Below are positions 25,776-33,405 of a DNA stretch of 39,475 nt, one piece after another. The translations under genes and the position numbers were made by a program. A model generated the notes under the pieces. It had not been told where the DNA came from. It was given only the letters and a program-made list of their open reading frames with translations, and ran no database searches. Origin of the DNA: Alphaproteobacteria bacterium (lineage in GTDB: Bacteria > Pseudomonadota > Alphaproteobacteria > Caulobacterales > Hyphomonadaceae); NCBI GenBank assembly GCA_018969425.1, contig JAGWYJ010000030.1, forward strand, positions 1 through 39,475. Direction: 5' to 3'. Positions within the stretch are counted from its first letter, which is position 1. Each line of letters opens with the position of its first letter.

Positions 25776-26384
25776 CTATGCAACCGATGCCTCCAGAGCG
25801 TGATCCGAATGGCCGGCCGGCGGAACGTCATTGCCTGAAACCTGAACGTGAGCCCTGGAAAGGCGAAGGTAGAGACGCCGTCGGGCGAGCAAGGGCCACC
25901 AGTCATACAGAAAGATTTCCATCGGCCGCCAGTTCGCCACCCAGCCGAGAATAAGCGCGCCCTCCGATACGATGCCGGAGAAGGGCTGCCCCCCTACAAG
26001 CAGGGACAGGGTGCGACCTCCAAGCAGGCATCCGCCGAGGACCATAAGACCGATCAGAAGCGAAAGACGACCTCTGCGAAGCATCTCCGCGAGGTCTCCG
26101 GAAAGGGTTCTGGCCTTCTGTAAGAAATGATTGGATAGGGCCAGACGAAGATCTTCCGCATGCTGGGGTCCGATCTCGCTGGACGGACCGTGAATCAGAA
26201 TTTGAATTGGAACGGAAACTGGAAACTCGCGGGCCCATCCGACGATAAAGTCCTCAGCGCTTCTGGAAAGATCCCTGAATGGAACCGGAAAGGGGTCAAA
26301 AGGATCAAATAACAGCGCGAGACGCTCAAGTCTCAGCTCGATCACGCAGGGCGATCCTTCCCGCGACATAGCGCCTTCCGTCAT
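25776..26384 (-). CDS. Conserved membrane protein of unknown function
   Basis: This 202-residue protein has an N-terminal soluble part with IELRLERLALLFDPFDPFP and DFIVGWAREFPVSVPIQILI. Two membrane segments follow (about residues 106-122, LSLLIGLMVLGGCLLGG, and 131-148, GIVSEGALILGWVANW), then WRPMEIFLYDWWPL and an arginine-rich stretch. The layout reminds me of a family of uncharacterised membrane proteins seen near stress genes, but I know no function. The ATG at 26384 has AGGGTGA upstream; a TTG further out is less likely. It shares the FNR/FixK-type box at 26442 with the divergent ligase gene. Confidence 0.7.
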   Translation of the reverse strand: MTEGAMSREGSPCVIELRLERLALLFDPFDPFPVPFRDLSRSAEDFIVGWAREFPVSVPIQILIHGPSSEIGPQHAEDLRLALSNHFLQKARTLSGDLAEMLRRGRLSLLIGLMVLGGCLLGGRTLSLLVGGQPFSGIVSEGALILGWVANWRPMEIFLYDWWPLLARRRLYLRLSRAHVQVSGNDVPPAGHSDHALEASVA

Positions 26385-26441
26385 GGCGTCACCCTGCAAT
26401 CTTCACCCCTATCTTGGAATGGAAAGAGGGGCGAACTCATC

Positions 26442-26455
26442 TTGATCGACGTCAA
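26442..26455. promoter_or_regulatory. FNR/FixK-type box shared by divergent membrane-protein and ligase genes
   Basis: TTGATCGACGTCAA fits TTGAY-N4-RTCAA. Its centre is about 64 bp from both divergent start codons (26384 and 26512), an almost exactly symmetric placement. Confidence 0.8.
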
Positions 26456-26511
26456 TCGGAGGCTCAGTCCCCAACGATTACTCCAGATTTCCCGCCAACA
26501 GCAGGACCATC

Positions 26512-29154
26512 ATGACAACCCATAATCTTCAGGCCCTTTTCGAACCTGCCTCAGTGGCTCTCGTCGGCGCCAGTCAGAGAGAGGGTTCGGTTGGCGCCAT
26601 TCTCACCCGAAATCTGCTGAGAGGCGGTTTCAAGGGGACGATCCATCTTATCAATCCCCATGCCCGCGAGATCGAGGGGCGGCCCTGCCTCCCCTCAGTG
26701 GATGCTCTTCCTGAGCCAATCGATCTGGCCGTTGTCGCGACGCCTGCCGCAGGCCTTCCTCAGCTGATCGATCAGCTGGCCTCGCGGGGGTGTCGTTGCG
26801 CAATCGTGATCTCCGCCGGCCTTGGTGCTGACCAAGCCGACGCTATCGTGTCGTCAGTCCGCCCTTCAGGCCTTCGCATTCTTGGCCCCAATTGTCTCGG
26901 AATGCTGTCTCCAGGGATCGGCCTTAATCTGAGCTTCAGTCATTGTTCGCCTGAGCCGGGGTCGATCGCATTCCTTACTCAGTCAGGGGCCATCGCAACG
27001 TCCATGATCGACTGGTCGCGTTCGCGGAACATCGGCTTCTCGCGCATCGTATCTCTCGGCGACATGCGCGATATCGATTTCGGCGATCTTCTGGACTACC
27101 TCGACCGTGATCAGGCGACATCCTCTATCCTCATCTACGCTGAGACCATCACCTCGGCCCGCAAGTTCGTGGCGGCCGGACGCAGAACAGGGCGTGGCAA
27201 GCCGATATTCATACTTAAAGCCGGACGCAGTCATGCCGGGGCGCTCGCTGCAGCTTCCCACACCGGAGCAATGGCGGGAGCGGATGCCGTTCATGACGCG
27301 GCTTTTCCGCGCGCCGGTATGGTACGCATTGATACCCTCAGGGATCTCTACGGCATCGCCCTCGCTCTGTCCGCTTCCATGACGAGCGTATCGCCGTCCC
27401 TCTCAATCGTGACCAATGGCGGAGGCCTCGGCGTTCTCGCCGCTGACGCCGCCGGGGCTGCAGGGGTGCGCCTTCCGCCTCCCTCTACTCTGGCAATCTC
27501 CAAACTTGACCAGGTGATGCCTCGGTCCTGGTCGCGCGCCAATCCGATCGACATTTTGGGCGACGCCCATGCGGATCGTTATGACGTAGCCGTGAGGACG
27601 ATCTCTGGGGATGCAGCCGACTCCTCGCTTCTTATCATGAATTGTCCCACCGGCGTTGCGGACCGGACGAACGCCTCAGAGAGCGTTGCGGCTCTGCGGC
27701 AGGACCATAAAGACGAAACATGGCTTTCGTGCTGGGCGGGTGAGGAGAGCGTCGGTCCCTCCTCCCGTCACCTTCGTACAGCGGGCATCGCAAATTTCGA
27801 CACTCCAGAGGAGGCCGTTCGGGCTATAGAGCTGATCGCCTCCCGATCCCGAGTTCTCGCTCTCAGCAGCCATACACCGCCGCCGGCGCTCGTTCAGGAC
27901 CCCTCCCGATCAGCGAACGCCTCGGCTATCGTCAAGTCTGCAATTGCAGACGGCCGGACCCTCCTTACAGAGGCTGAAGCGAAAGCCATACTCGAACTGT
28001 TCGGGGTACCCGTCAGCTCGGTCATAATAGCGCCGACGCCAGAAGCCGCCGCAGAGCTGGCGGAACAAATTGGATTTCCTGTCGTTCTCAAGATCCTTTC
28101 GAAGGATATCACCCACAAATCGGATGTCGGCGGCGTGCGCCTTGGACTGTCCAGTGGCGACGAGACCAAAAAGGCGGCGGAAGAGATGCTTTCCACACTC
28201 GCTCGCAACGCTCCGACCGCCAGACTGGAGGGCTTCACCCTGCAGTCGATGATCCGAAAGCCACTTGGCCATGAGGCTATCATCGGCGCCGTAAGGGACC
28301 CCGTGTTCGGACCCTGTCTCCTCGTAGGACAGGGAGGGGTCTCCACCGAGATCGTACATGACCGAGCGCTCGGCCTTGCGCCTGTCGATCGTGCGATAGG
28401 CCTCGAAATGATATCGAGAACGCGCATCTCCCGGCTGCTGGCAGGGTTTCGACATGTCCCGCCCGCAAGGGTCGATGCGATCGCCGACGCGCTGTGCGCC
28501 CTCAGCGATCTGATGATCTCGTGTGCCGACATCACGGAAATCGATGTGAATCCCCTTCTGGTCGATGCTGACGGCGCTATCGGTCTTGATGCGCGAATTC
28601 GTCTGCGAGACCCCAACGATATCCGGTCTGCGCAAACAGCAATCGTCCCCTGGCCGGCGGAAATCGGTCAAACCCTGACGGAGCCTGGCGACACTGTGAT
28701 CGTTCGCGCCAGTCGCCCAGCAGATCAGGACAGATTCATGAGCTTCGACGGAGAGCGGATCTTTGAAAGTGCGCTCCCCGGATCCTTTTCCCCTCCGCGC
28801 GGGGCCATCTCCGAGGCGCTCGTCCATGATGACTATTATCGGGAGGCGACGTTTGTGGCGGTTGGCAGCGGAGATCGCCTGCTCGGCGTCGGGCGAGTTC
28901 AGATCTCGCCGGAGCGAGACCGGGCCTTGCACGATCTGACGACCATCCACGCCTGCGCACAGACCGTTCGCTGCGCGCTGATCGACGCATGTCTTCAGTT
29001 CGCGACCCTCCACGGCCTCAGTCACCTGGTTACCTTCGTCAATAAGGATGGGCCAGGTCGGATCCTTGCCGACAGCCTCGGCTCTCGATATCAGCAGACA
29101 GGGGTGTCCGAAGGCAGGCTGACGGGGCTCATCTCTCTTCAGAGTGCGACTTGA
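26512..29154 (+). CDS. ADP-forming acyl-CoA ligase (acetate-CoA ligase type) with degenerate GNAT domain
   Basis: This 880-residue cytoplasmic protein has an N-terminal CoA-binding fold (LFEPASVALVGASQREGSVG) and succinyl-CoA-ligase-like domains with ASHTGAMAG, whose His250 is the expected phosphorylated histidine. The ATP-grasp domain (about 480-700) has FPVVLKILSKDITHKSDVGG. The family interconverts acyl-CoA plus ADP and acid plus ATP. That could yield ATP from acetyl-CoA when respiration is limited. The C-terminal part (about 735-880) looks like a GNAT acetyltransferase, as in PatZ-type proteins, but the acetyl-CoA pyrophosphate loop (usually Q/RxxGxG) reads AQTVRCALI and appears lost. GCAGGA precedes the ATG. 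Confidence 0.85.
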   Translation: MTTHNLQALFEPASVALVGASQREGSVGAILTRNLLRGGFKGTIHLINPHAREIEGRPCLPSVDALPEPIDLAVVATPAAGLPQLIDQLASRGCRCAIVISAGLGADQADAIVSSVRPSGLRILGPNCLGMLSPGIGLNLSFSHCSPEPGSIAFLTQSGAIATSMIDWSRSRNIGFSRIVSLGDMRDIDFGDLLDYLDRDQATSSILIYAETITSARKFVAAGRRTGRGKPIFILKAGRSHAGALAAASHTGAMAGADAVHDAAFPRAGMVRIDTLRDLYGIALALSASMTSVSPSLSIVTNGGGLGVLAADAAGAAGVRLPPPSTLAISKLDQVMPRSWSRANPIDILGDAHADRYDVAVRTISGDAADSSLLIMNCPTGVADRTNASESVAALRQDHKDETWLSCWAGEESVGPSSRHLRTAGIANFDTPEEAVRAIELIASRSRVLALSSHTPPPALVQDPSRSANASAIVKSAIADGRTLLTEAEAKAILELFGVPVSSVIIAPTPEAAAELAEQIGFPVVLKILSKDITHKSDVGGVRLGLSSGDETKKAAEEMLSTLARNAPTARLEGFTLQSMIRKPLGHEAIIGAVRDPVFGPCLLVGQGGVSTEIVHDRALGLAPVDRAIGLEMISRTRISRLLAGFRHVPPARVDAIADALCALSDLMISCADITEIDVNPLLVDADGAIGLDARIRLRDPNDIRSAQTAIVPWPAEIGQTLTEPGDTVIVRASRPADQDRFMSFDGERIFESALPGSFSPPRGAISEALVHDDYYREATFVAVGSGDRLLGVGRVQISPERDRALHDLTTIHACAQTVRCALIDACLQFATLHGLSHLVTFVNKDGPGRILADSLGSRYQQTGVSEGRLTGLISLQSAT

Positions 29155-29164
29155 AGCAGGCGAC

Positions 29165-30457
29165 ATGATGTTGAACCAGATCGCCTCAGGCCCGGAAGAT
29201 CTGCTTGGATTGGCCCAGCGTCTCGGACTTGCTCTGGCGATCGGGTTTCTGGTTGGCGTTGAGCGGGGATGGAAGCAGCGCCATGAGGCGGACGGGGCGC
29301 GTGTCGCCGGTCTGCGAACATTCACCTTGTCCGGTTGCCTGGGAGGCCTCGCAGGAGCCCTGTCGCCACTGGTTGGCCCTGTTCCAACCGCCGCGCTTAT
29401 ACTCGCCTTTGCCGCGACCTTCGTCGTGTTTCACCTCAAGCACGCCGAGGCGGACAAGGATGCCTCGGCTACATCGGTCATCGCCGGACTGCTGGTGTTT
29501 TCTCTCGGAATCTACGCCGTGGTCGGCAACCCTGTCGTTGCGTCTGGCGCCGGCGTCGCGACTGCAGGCATTCTCGCTTTCAAGGATGCTCTACACGGCT
29601 GGCTCCGGCGTCTGACCTGGCCGGAAATCCGGTCGGCATTTCTCATTCTCGTGGCGACTTTCATCGCTCTCCCCCTCCTCCCGTCGACGCCGATTGATCC
29701 ATGGGGGGCGGTCAACCCGAGATCCCTATGGATACTCACTATTCTGGTGGCTGCCGCCTCCTTTGGAGGCTATGCGGCCCTTCGAGCCCTTGGCCCCTCT
29801 TCGGGCCTTATCGCCGGGGCGATCGCAGGATCGGTCGTATCGTCCACTGCGGTGACGCTCGACGTCGCACGGCGGGCTCAGGCAAAGGAAATTTCCACCT
29901 CTCAGGGCATTCTCGCAGCTTCGCTGGCCTCAATTGTCATGCTCGTTCGCGTTTGCGTCCTGACAGGGACCTTCTCCAGCAAGGCGTTGATCATGATTGC
30001 ACCTGCCGCAGGCGCTGCGGCCGCCGTGTTCGCATTGACCGCCGCAGGCGCCCTCATACGTCGTTCGACGCCCAATGGGCGCGCCGGGTATGAAGCCATT
30101 CATAGCCCTCTCGATCTGCGCGAAGTGGGTCGCTTCGCGCTTCTCCTGTGCGCTGCAACCGTCCTTGCGAAACTCATCGCTGCCGAATTCGGGTCTGCAG
30201 GACTGACAGCCTTCGCCGCTACTGCGGGACTGGTGGATGTCGACGCCGTGACGCTGGCGGTCGCCGACCTTGTCCGCGCTGGCGGCGGCGCTGAGGAAGC
30301 CGCCTCCGCGATCCTGATCGCCGCCGGGTCGAACACGGTGTTCAAGGTCGTCGCAGCCTCTATTCCTGGAACCAGTCGCTTTCGTCTCTGGTTTTTCGTG
30401 ATCAGCCTTGGCGCCATCCTCGCCGGCGCTCTGGCCTGGCGCATCACTGCGGGATGA
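29165..30457 (+). CDS. MgtC/SapB family membrane protein with DUF4010
   Basis: This 430-residue polytopic inner-membrane protein starts with the MgtC-type segment LGLALAIGFLVGVERGWKQR and continues into a DUF4010 region with many hydrophobic helices (for example ALILAFAATFVVFHLKH and SAFLILVATFIALPLLP). The GLIAGAIAGSVVSSTAVTLD helix is typical of DUF4010. MgtC proteins are tied to magnesium limitation and intracellular survival in some pathogens; the DUF4010 fusion has no settled function. The ATG at 29165 follows the ligase stop by ten bases with AGCAGG upstream, so the two form an operon. A GTG at 29144 would overlap the ligase and is less likely. Confidence 0.85.
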   Translation: MMLNQIASGPEDLLGLAQRLGLALAIGFLVGVERGWKQRHEADGARVAGLRTFTLSGCLGGLAGALSPLVGPVPTAALILAFAATFVVFHLKHAEADKDASATSVIAGLLVFSLGIYAVVGNPVVASGAGVATAGILAFKDALHGWLRRLTWPEIRSAFLILVATFIALPLLPSTPIDPWGAVNPRSLWILTILVAAASFGGYAALRALGPSSGLIAGAIAGSVVSSTAVTLDVARRAQAKEISTSQGILAASLASIVMLVRVCVLTGTFSSKALIMIAPAAGAAAAVFALTAAGALIRRSTPNGRAGYEAIHSPLDLREVGRFALLLCAATVLAKLIAAEFGSAGLTAFAATAGLVDVDAVTLAVADLVRAGGGAEEAASAILIAAGSNTVFKVVAASIPGTSRFRLWFFVISLGAILAGALAWRITAG

Positions 30458-30491
30458 GACGCCTGGGATCGACCTGATCGCTCAAGGCAGG

Positions 30492-30505
30492 TTGACACAC
30501 GTCAA
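30492..30505. promoter_or_regulatory. FNR/FixK-type box upstream of the TPR lipoprotein
   Basis: TTGACACACGTCAA is a perfect TTGAC-N4-GTCAA palindrome centred 60 bp before the ATG at 30559. A -41.5 position gives a start near 30540, with CCTATCTC near the expected -10. Confidence 0.8.
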
Positions 30506-30558
30506 CACTTCTGCGGACCGCAGAGCCTATCTCCCAATTTCAGCCGGGAGCGAGGGGG

Positions 30559-32394
30559 ATGGATCGCCCTCAATACCCTCCCGGAGCGGCGGTCAGGCGG
30601 ACGGCGGGGCGGGAGATCTCATTGCGCGGAACAGGAGCGAATAACCTTAGATGCGGAGGCAAGGCCACCGTTCTGCTGGCGTTTCTTCTGTCAACCTCCT
30701 GCACGAGTGCGCCTCCCTCTCATGTCGACGCGCTTCATATCGACACGGCTGACTGCTACAGGGACATCGAAATCACCGCGCCCCCGGAGGTTGCAGAAAC
30801 CGTCTGCTCCCGCGCACTCGGCGCTTCGAGCATCGACATTCAGTCATTTGCGTTCGCAAACCTTCATCTCGGAGAGGCGCGACTTCGCTCCAAGTCCTAT
30901 GACAGGGCCGCAGAGCCTCTGCGACTGGCGGCTGAGCTTTTTTCCGGTCGGGCGCCCGACGCCCGCCGACGCGCACTCCATGGCCTGGCTCAGTCTCTCT
31001 CAGGGTCTCTGAAGTCCTCGGAGGCGATCGCAGCTCTTGATGAGGCCCTCCAGCTTCCTGGCCCCAGAACGCATATTCTGTTCGATCGCGCCGAGGCGCT
31101 CCTCGCGATCGGTCGCATGACAGAGGCCAGCTCGGATTATCGCGCAGTGGTCGCCGGCGCCCGGCGCACGGATCCCGAAGAGCGGCATCTTGCATCTCGC
31201 GGAAGCATCCGCCTCGGCGATCTTGCTCTCCTGGAGTCGACCCCGGAAAGCCTGCAGCGGGCAAAAGAGGCCTTTGAAAGCGCCAGACGTGACGACCCTG
31301 ATAGTCCAAGCGCGGCTGTCGGTCTCGGTCGGACAAGCCTCGCTCTGGCCGCCATCGCCTCCGATGGCGCATCAGCCTCCGATCACCTTTCCGATGCCCT
31401 TCGGGCATTCGAGCTGGCCGAGCGCCTCGCCCCTCAGGACTTCGCCCCGGTCGCAGGATCGGGCCGCACTCTCATTCGAATGGGCCGCCAGGAGGAAGGC
31501 GCTCGCCGACTGCAGCGAGCCCTCGAGCTGGCGCCCGACAATGTCAGCCTGCTCGTCGAGATTTCACGGGCGCTGGCCGGCTCCGGCCGCCTTGCAGAGG
31601 CGGAAGCGCCCCTGCAGCGAGCCCTCGCACTGGCGCCCCCGGACGCCGCCCTGCGGGTTGAACTTGCGCGGATCCAGCTGTCTCAGGGCCGTACCGATGA
31701 CGCCCTCGCCAGTTTTGAGGCTGCGGGGCGCCTGGATCCCGGCCTGGCGTCGGCGTTTCTCGGCATCGGCAGCATTTTGTTCAATAAGGGAGCTGCTCAC
31801 TTTCCCGCTGCGCGAACCCAGCTGACGGAAGCTGAACGTCTGGCCTCGCGCAGCCGGGACCTCCCGAGCCGCGGCGCGGCTCTCTACTTTCTCAGTCGCA
31901 TAGAGACCGAGGGCCCTGCGCCGCCGCAACCCGTCGCGATCCGCCTCGCTGATGAGGCGGTATCGATTGATGGCCGCAACGGGGACTATAGGGCTCAGGC
32001 GTGCCTCGCTCGCATCCGTCTCCTTGACAAGGCGCGAGCGGCGACATCGGGCGATACCTCAGGTGTCTGCGCGGCTGCAGGCGCGGGATCTCCCGCCCAG
32101 GCGAAGCTGCTATCGGGTCTTCATCAGCTGCGCCTTGCGCACTTTGCGAATGGCGATGATCGCAAACGCCGCTGGGAAAGCGCCTACAAGTCCTTTTCCG
32201 AGGGTCTTGAAGTCCTGGGAAATCCCGAAAACGACAGCGGACGGCAGCTCAGGTCCCGGCTCGAGATGGGTCAGGGCATGTCTTACTACTGTATCGGCTT
32301 CGCCGATATCGGGCGGCAGATGATGGAGCGATCCGATAAGGAGGCGCGGGCCTTCTTCGATACCTACCATGTCGCTCGATGCAACGATTACTGA
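30559..32394 (+). CDS. TPR-repeat protein, probable lipoprotein
   Basis: This 611-residue protein has a hydrophobic stretch (ATVLLAFLLSTSC, residues about 36-48) ending in a cysteine that could be lipidated, although serine at -3 is not ideal. The rest consists of tetratricopeptide repeats, clearest in QEEGARRLQRALELAPDN, AEAEAPLQRALALAPPD and TDDALASFEAAGRLDPG. Such proteins are scaffolds for other envelope proteins. The n-region is long from this ATG; a TTG at 30622 with GGGAG upstream would give a more normal signal, so the start is uncertain. It is followed after 39 bp by a membrane protein gene. Confidence 0.72.
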   Translation: MDRPQYPPGAAVRRTAGREISLRGTGANNLRCGGKATVLLAFLLSTSCTSAPPSHVDALHIDTADCYRDIEITAPPEVAETVCSRALGASSIDIQSFAFANLHLGEARLRSKSYDRAAEPLRLAAELFSGRAPDARRRALHGLAQSLSGSLKSSEAIAALDEALQLPGPRTHILFDRAEALLAIGRMTEASSDYRAVVAGARRTDPEERHLASRGSIRLGDLALLESTPESLQRAKEAFESARRDDPDSPSAAVGLGRTSLALAAIASDGASASDHLSDALRAFELAERLAPQDFAPVAGSGRTLIRMGRQEEGARRLQRALELAPDNVSLLVEISRALAGSGRLAEAEAPLQRALALAPPDAALRVELARIQLSQGRTDDALASFEAAGRLDPGLASAFLGIGSILFNKGAAHFPAARTQLTEAERLASRSRDLPSRGAALYFLSRIETEGPAPPQPVAIRLADEAVSIDGRNGDYRAQACLARIRLLDKARAATSGDTSGVCAAAGAGSPAQAKLLSGLHQLRLAHFANGDDRKRRWESAYKSFSEGLEVLGNPENDSGRQLRSRLEMGQGMSYYCIGFADIGRQMMERSDKEARAFFDTYHVARCNDY

Positions 32395-32433
32395 CGCAAA
32401 TGATCACAGGTCCGACCCGGGAGCGACCACATC

Positions 32434-33273
32434 ATGACCAAGCCTAACGATAATTCGCGGGACAGACAGAGAGCTCTGGACATCGAGGTCAGAATTCCGG
32501 CATCGGGGCAACAGCCTCCTGTGTGGGCGAGCCGCCCGGATGAGGCCGGGAGATGGATCGTCGAACTCGCCGAATACGCATTCCGGGAAGCTTTCGATGG
32601 AACGGTCACCCCCGGGCACGCCTATGCCGAAGCTGACGCTTTCGTCCAGTATCTGACCGCCATGGCCCATCCGACTGCGGCCAACCGGGAAGTGATCCGG
32701 GGCGATCTCAGGAGCCTGGTCAGTCGCCTTGAACATGACCTCTCGATCAAATTCGATTGCGGACAGCAGAGGCCGTCGGTCAGCCTTGATCCCGACAGAA
32801 CTTTTCTGGGACACGATACGCAACTTCCGACCCGTCATTCGGGAGAATCCCCATCCAACGGGGGACAGACGACCCTGCATATGCTTGAGGGACACCAGAA
32901 TGGATCCTCAGACAGTCTCTCGCAGAGGAACATTGAGGGTCGCCAGACGGGCTCAGCCCTGATGTGGACCGGCGCCTGTCTCGGCGGGGCCCTGATCGCA
33001 GCGGCGTTTCTGGGATGGAATGTGATTGAACTCAGAGAGGAGGTTCGGCAGACGCGGGACCTACAGGCGACAGTCAGCCGCCTGACAACCGACCTGCGCC
33101 TGCTGAGTTCGGCCCGATCCTTCGAGACCATGGAATGTCAACGGTCCATTCGCGAACATCGGACCATGATTACCAACCTCGCCAAGCAGTGCACGCCCAA
33201 GCAGCCTGCGCCAACCCCTCCAGCTCCGCCGGCGCCTTATCCGAATTCCCCAGATCCGTTCGCCACACGCTAG
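32434..33273 (+). CDS. Single-pass membrane protein of unknown function
   Basis: This 279-residue protein has a soluble N-terminal part of about 170 residues (containing RWIVELAEYAFREAFDGTV), one membrane helix (about 175-197, ALMWTGACLGGALIAAAFLG), a short predicted coiled coil (ELREEVRQTRDLQATVSRL) and a proline-rich tail. I do not recognise a family. The close spacing to the TPR lipoprotein suggests the two proteins work together in the envelope and share the FNR/FixK-type promoter at 30492. Confidence 0.65.
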   Translation: MTKPNDNSRDRQRALDIEVRIPASGQQPPVWASRPDEAGRWIVELAEYAFREAFDGTVTPGHAYAEADAFVQYLTAMAHPTAANREVIRGDLRSLVSRLEHDLSIKFDCGQQRPSVSLDPDRTFLGHDTQLPTRHSGESPSNGGQTTLHMLEGHQNGSSDSLSQRNIEGRQTGSALMWTGACLGGALIAAAFLGWNVIELREEVRQTRDLQATVSRLTTDLRLLSSARSFETMECQRSIREHRTMITNLAKQCTPKQPAPTPPAPPAPYPNSPDPFATR

Positions 33274-33405
33274 GGAGCATCCACGTCTCGACGACCCCTA
33301 TCCTGTCCGGGAAGCGGATTTCTCCTCTCGTCATCCCGATTGAAGAGCGCTATGGGCGGTCTTTGAACACGCTCTCCAGCGGCGCGACAGATCTGAAAGG
33401 CGGAT

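Noticed and set aside
27910-29325. Long minus-strand open frame (about 470 codons)
   Set aside because: It runs antisense to the acyl-CoA ligase and into MgtC, both clearly real; its composition is that of a shadow frame.
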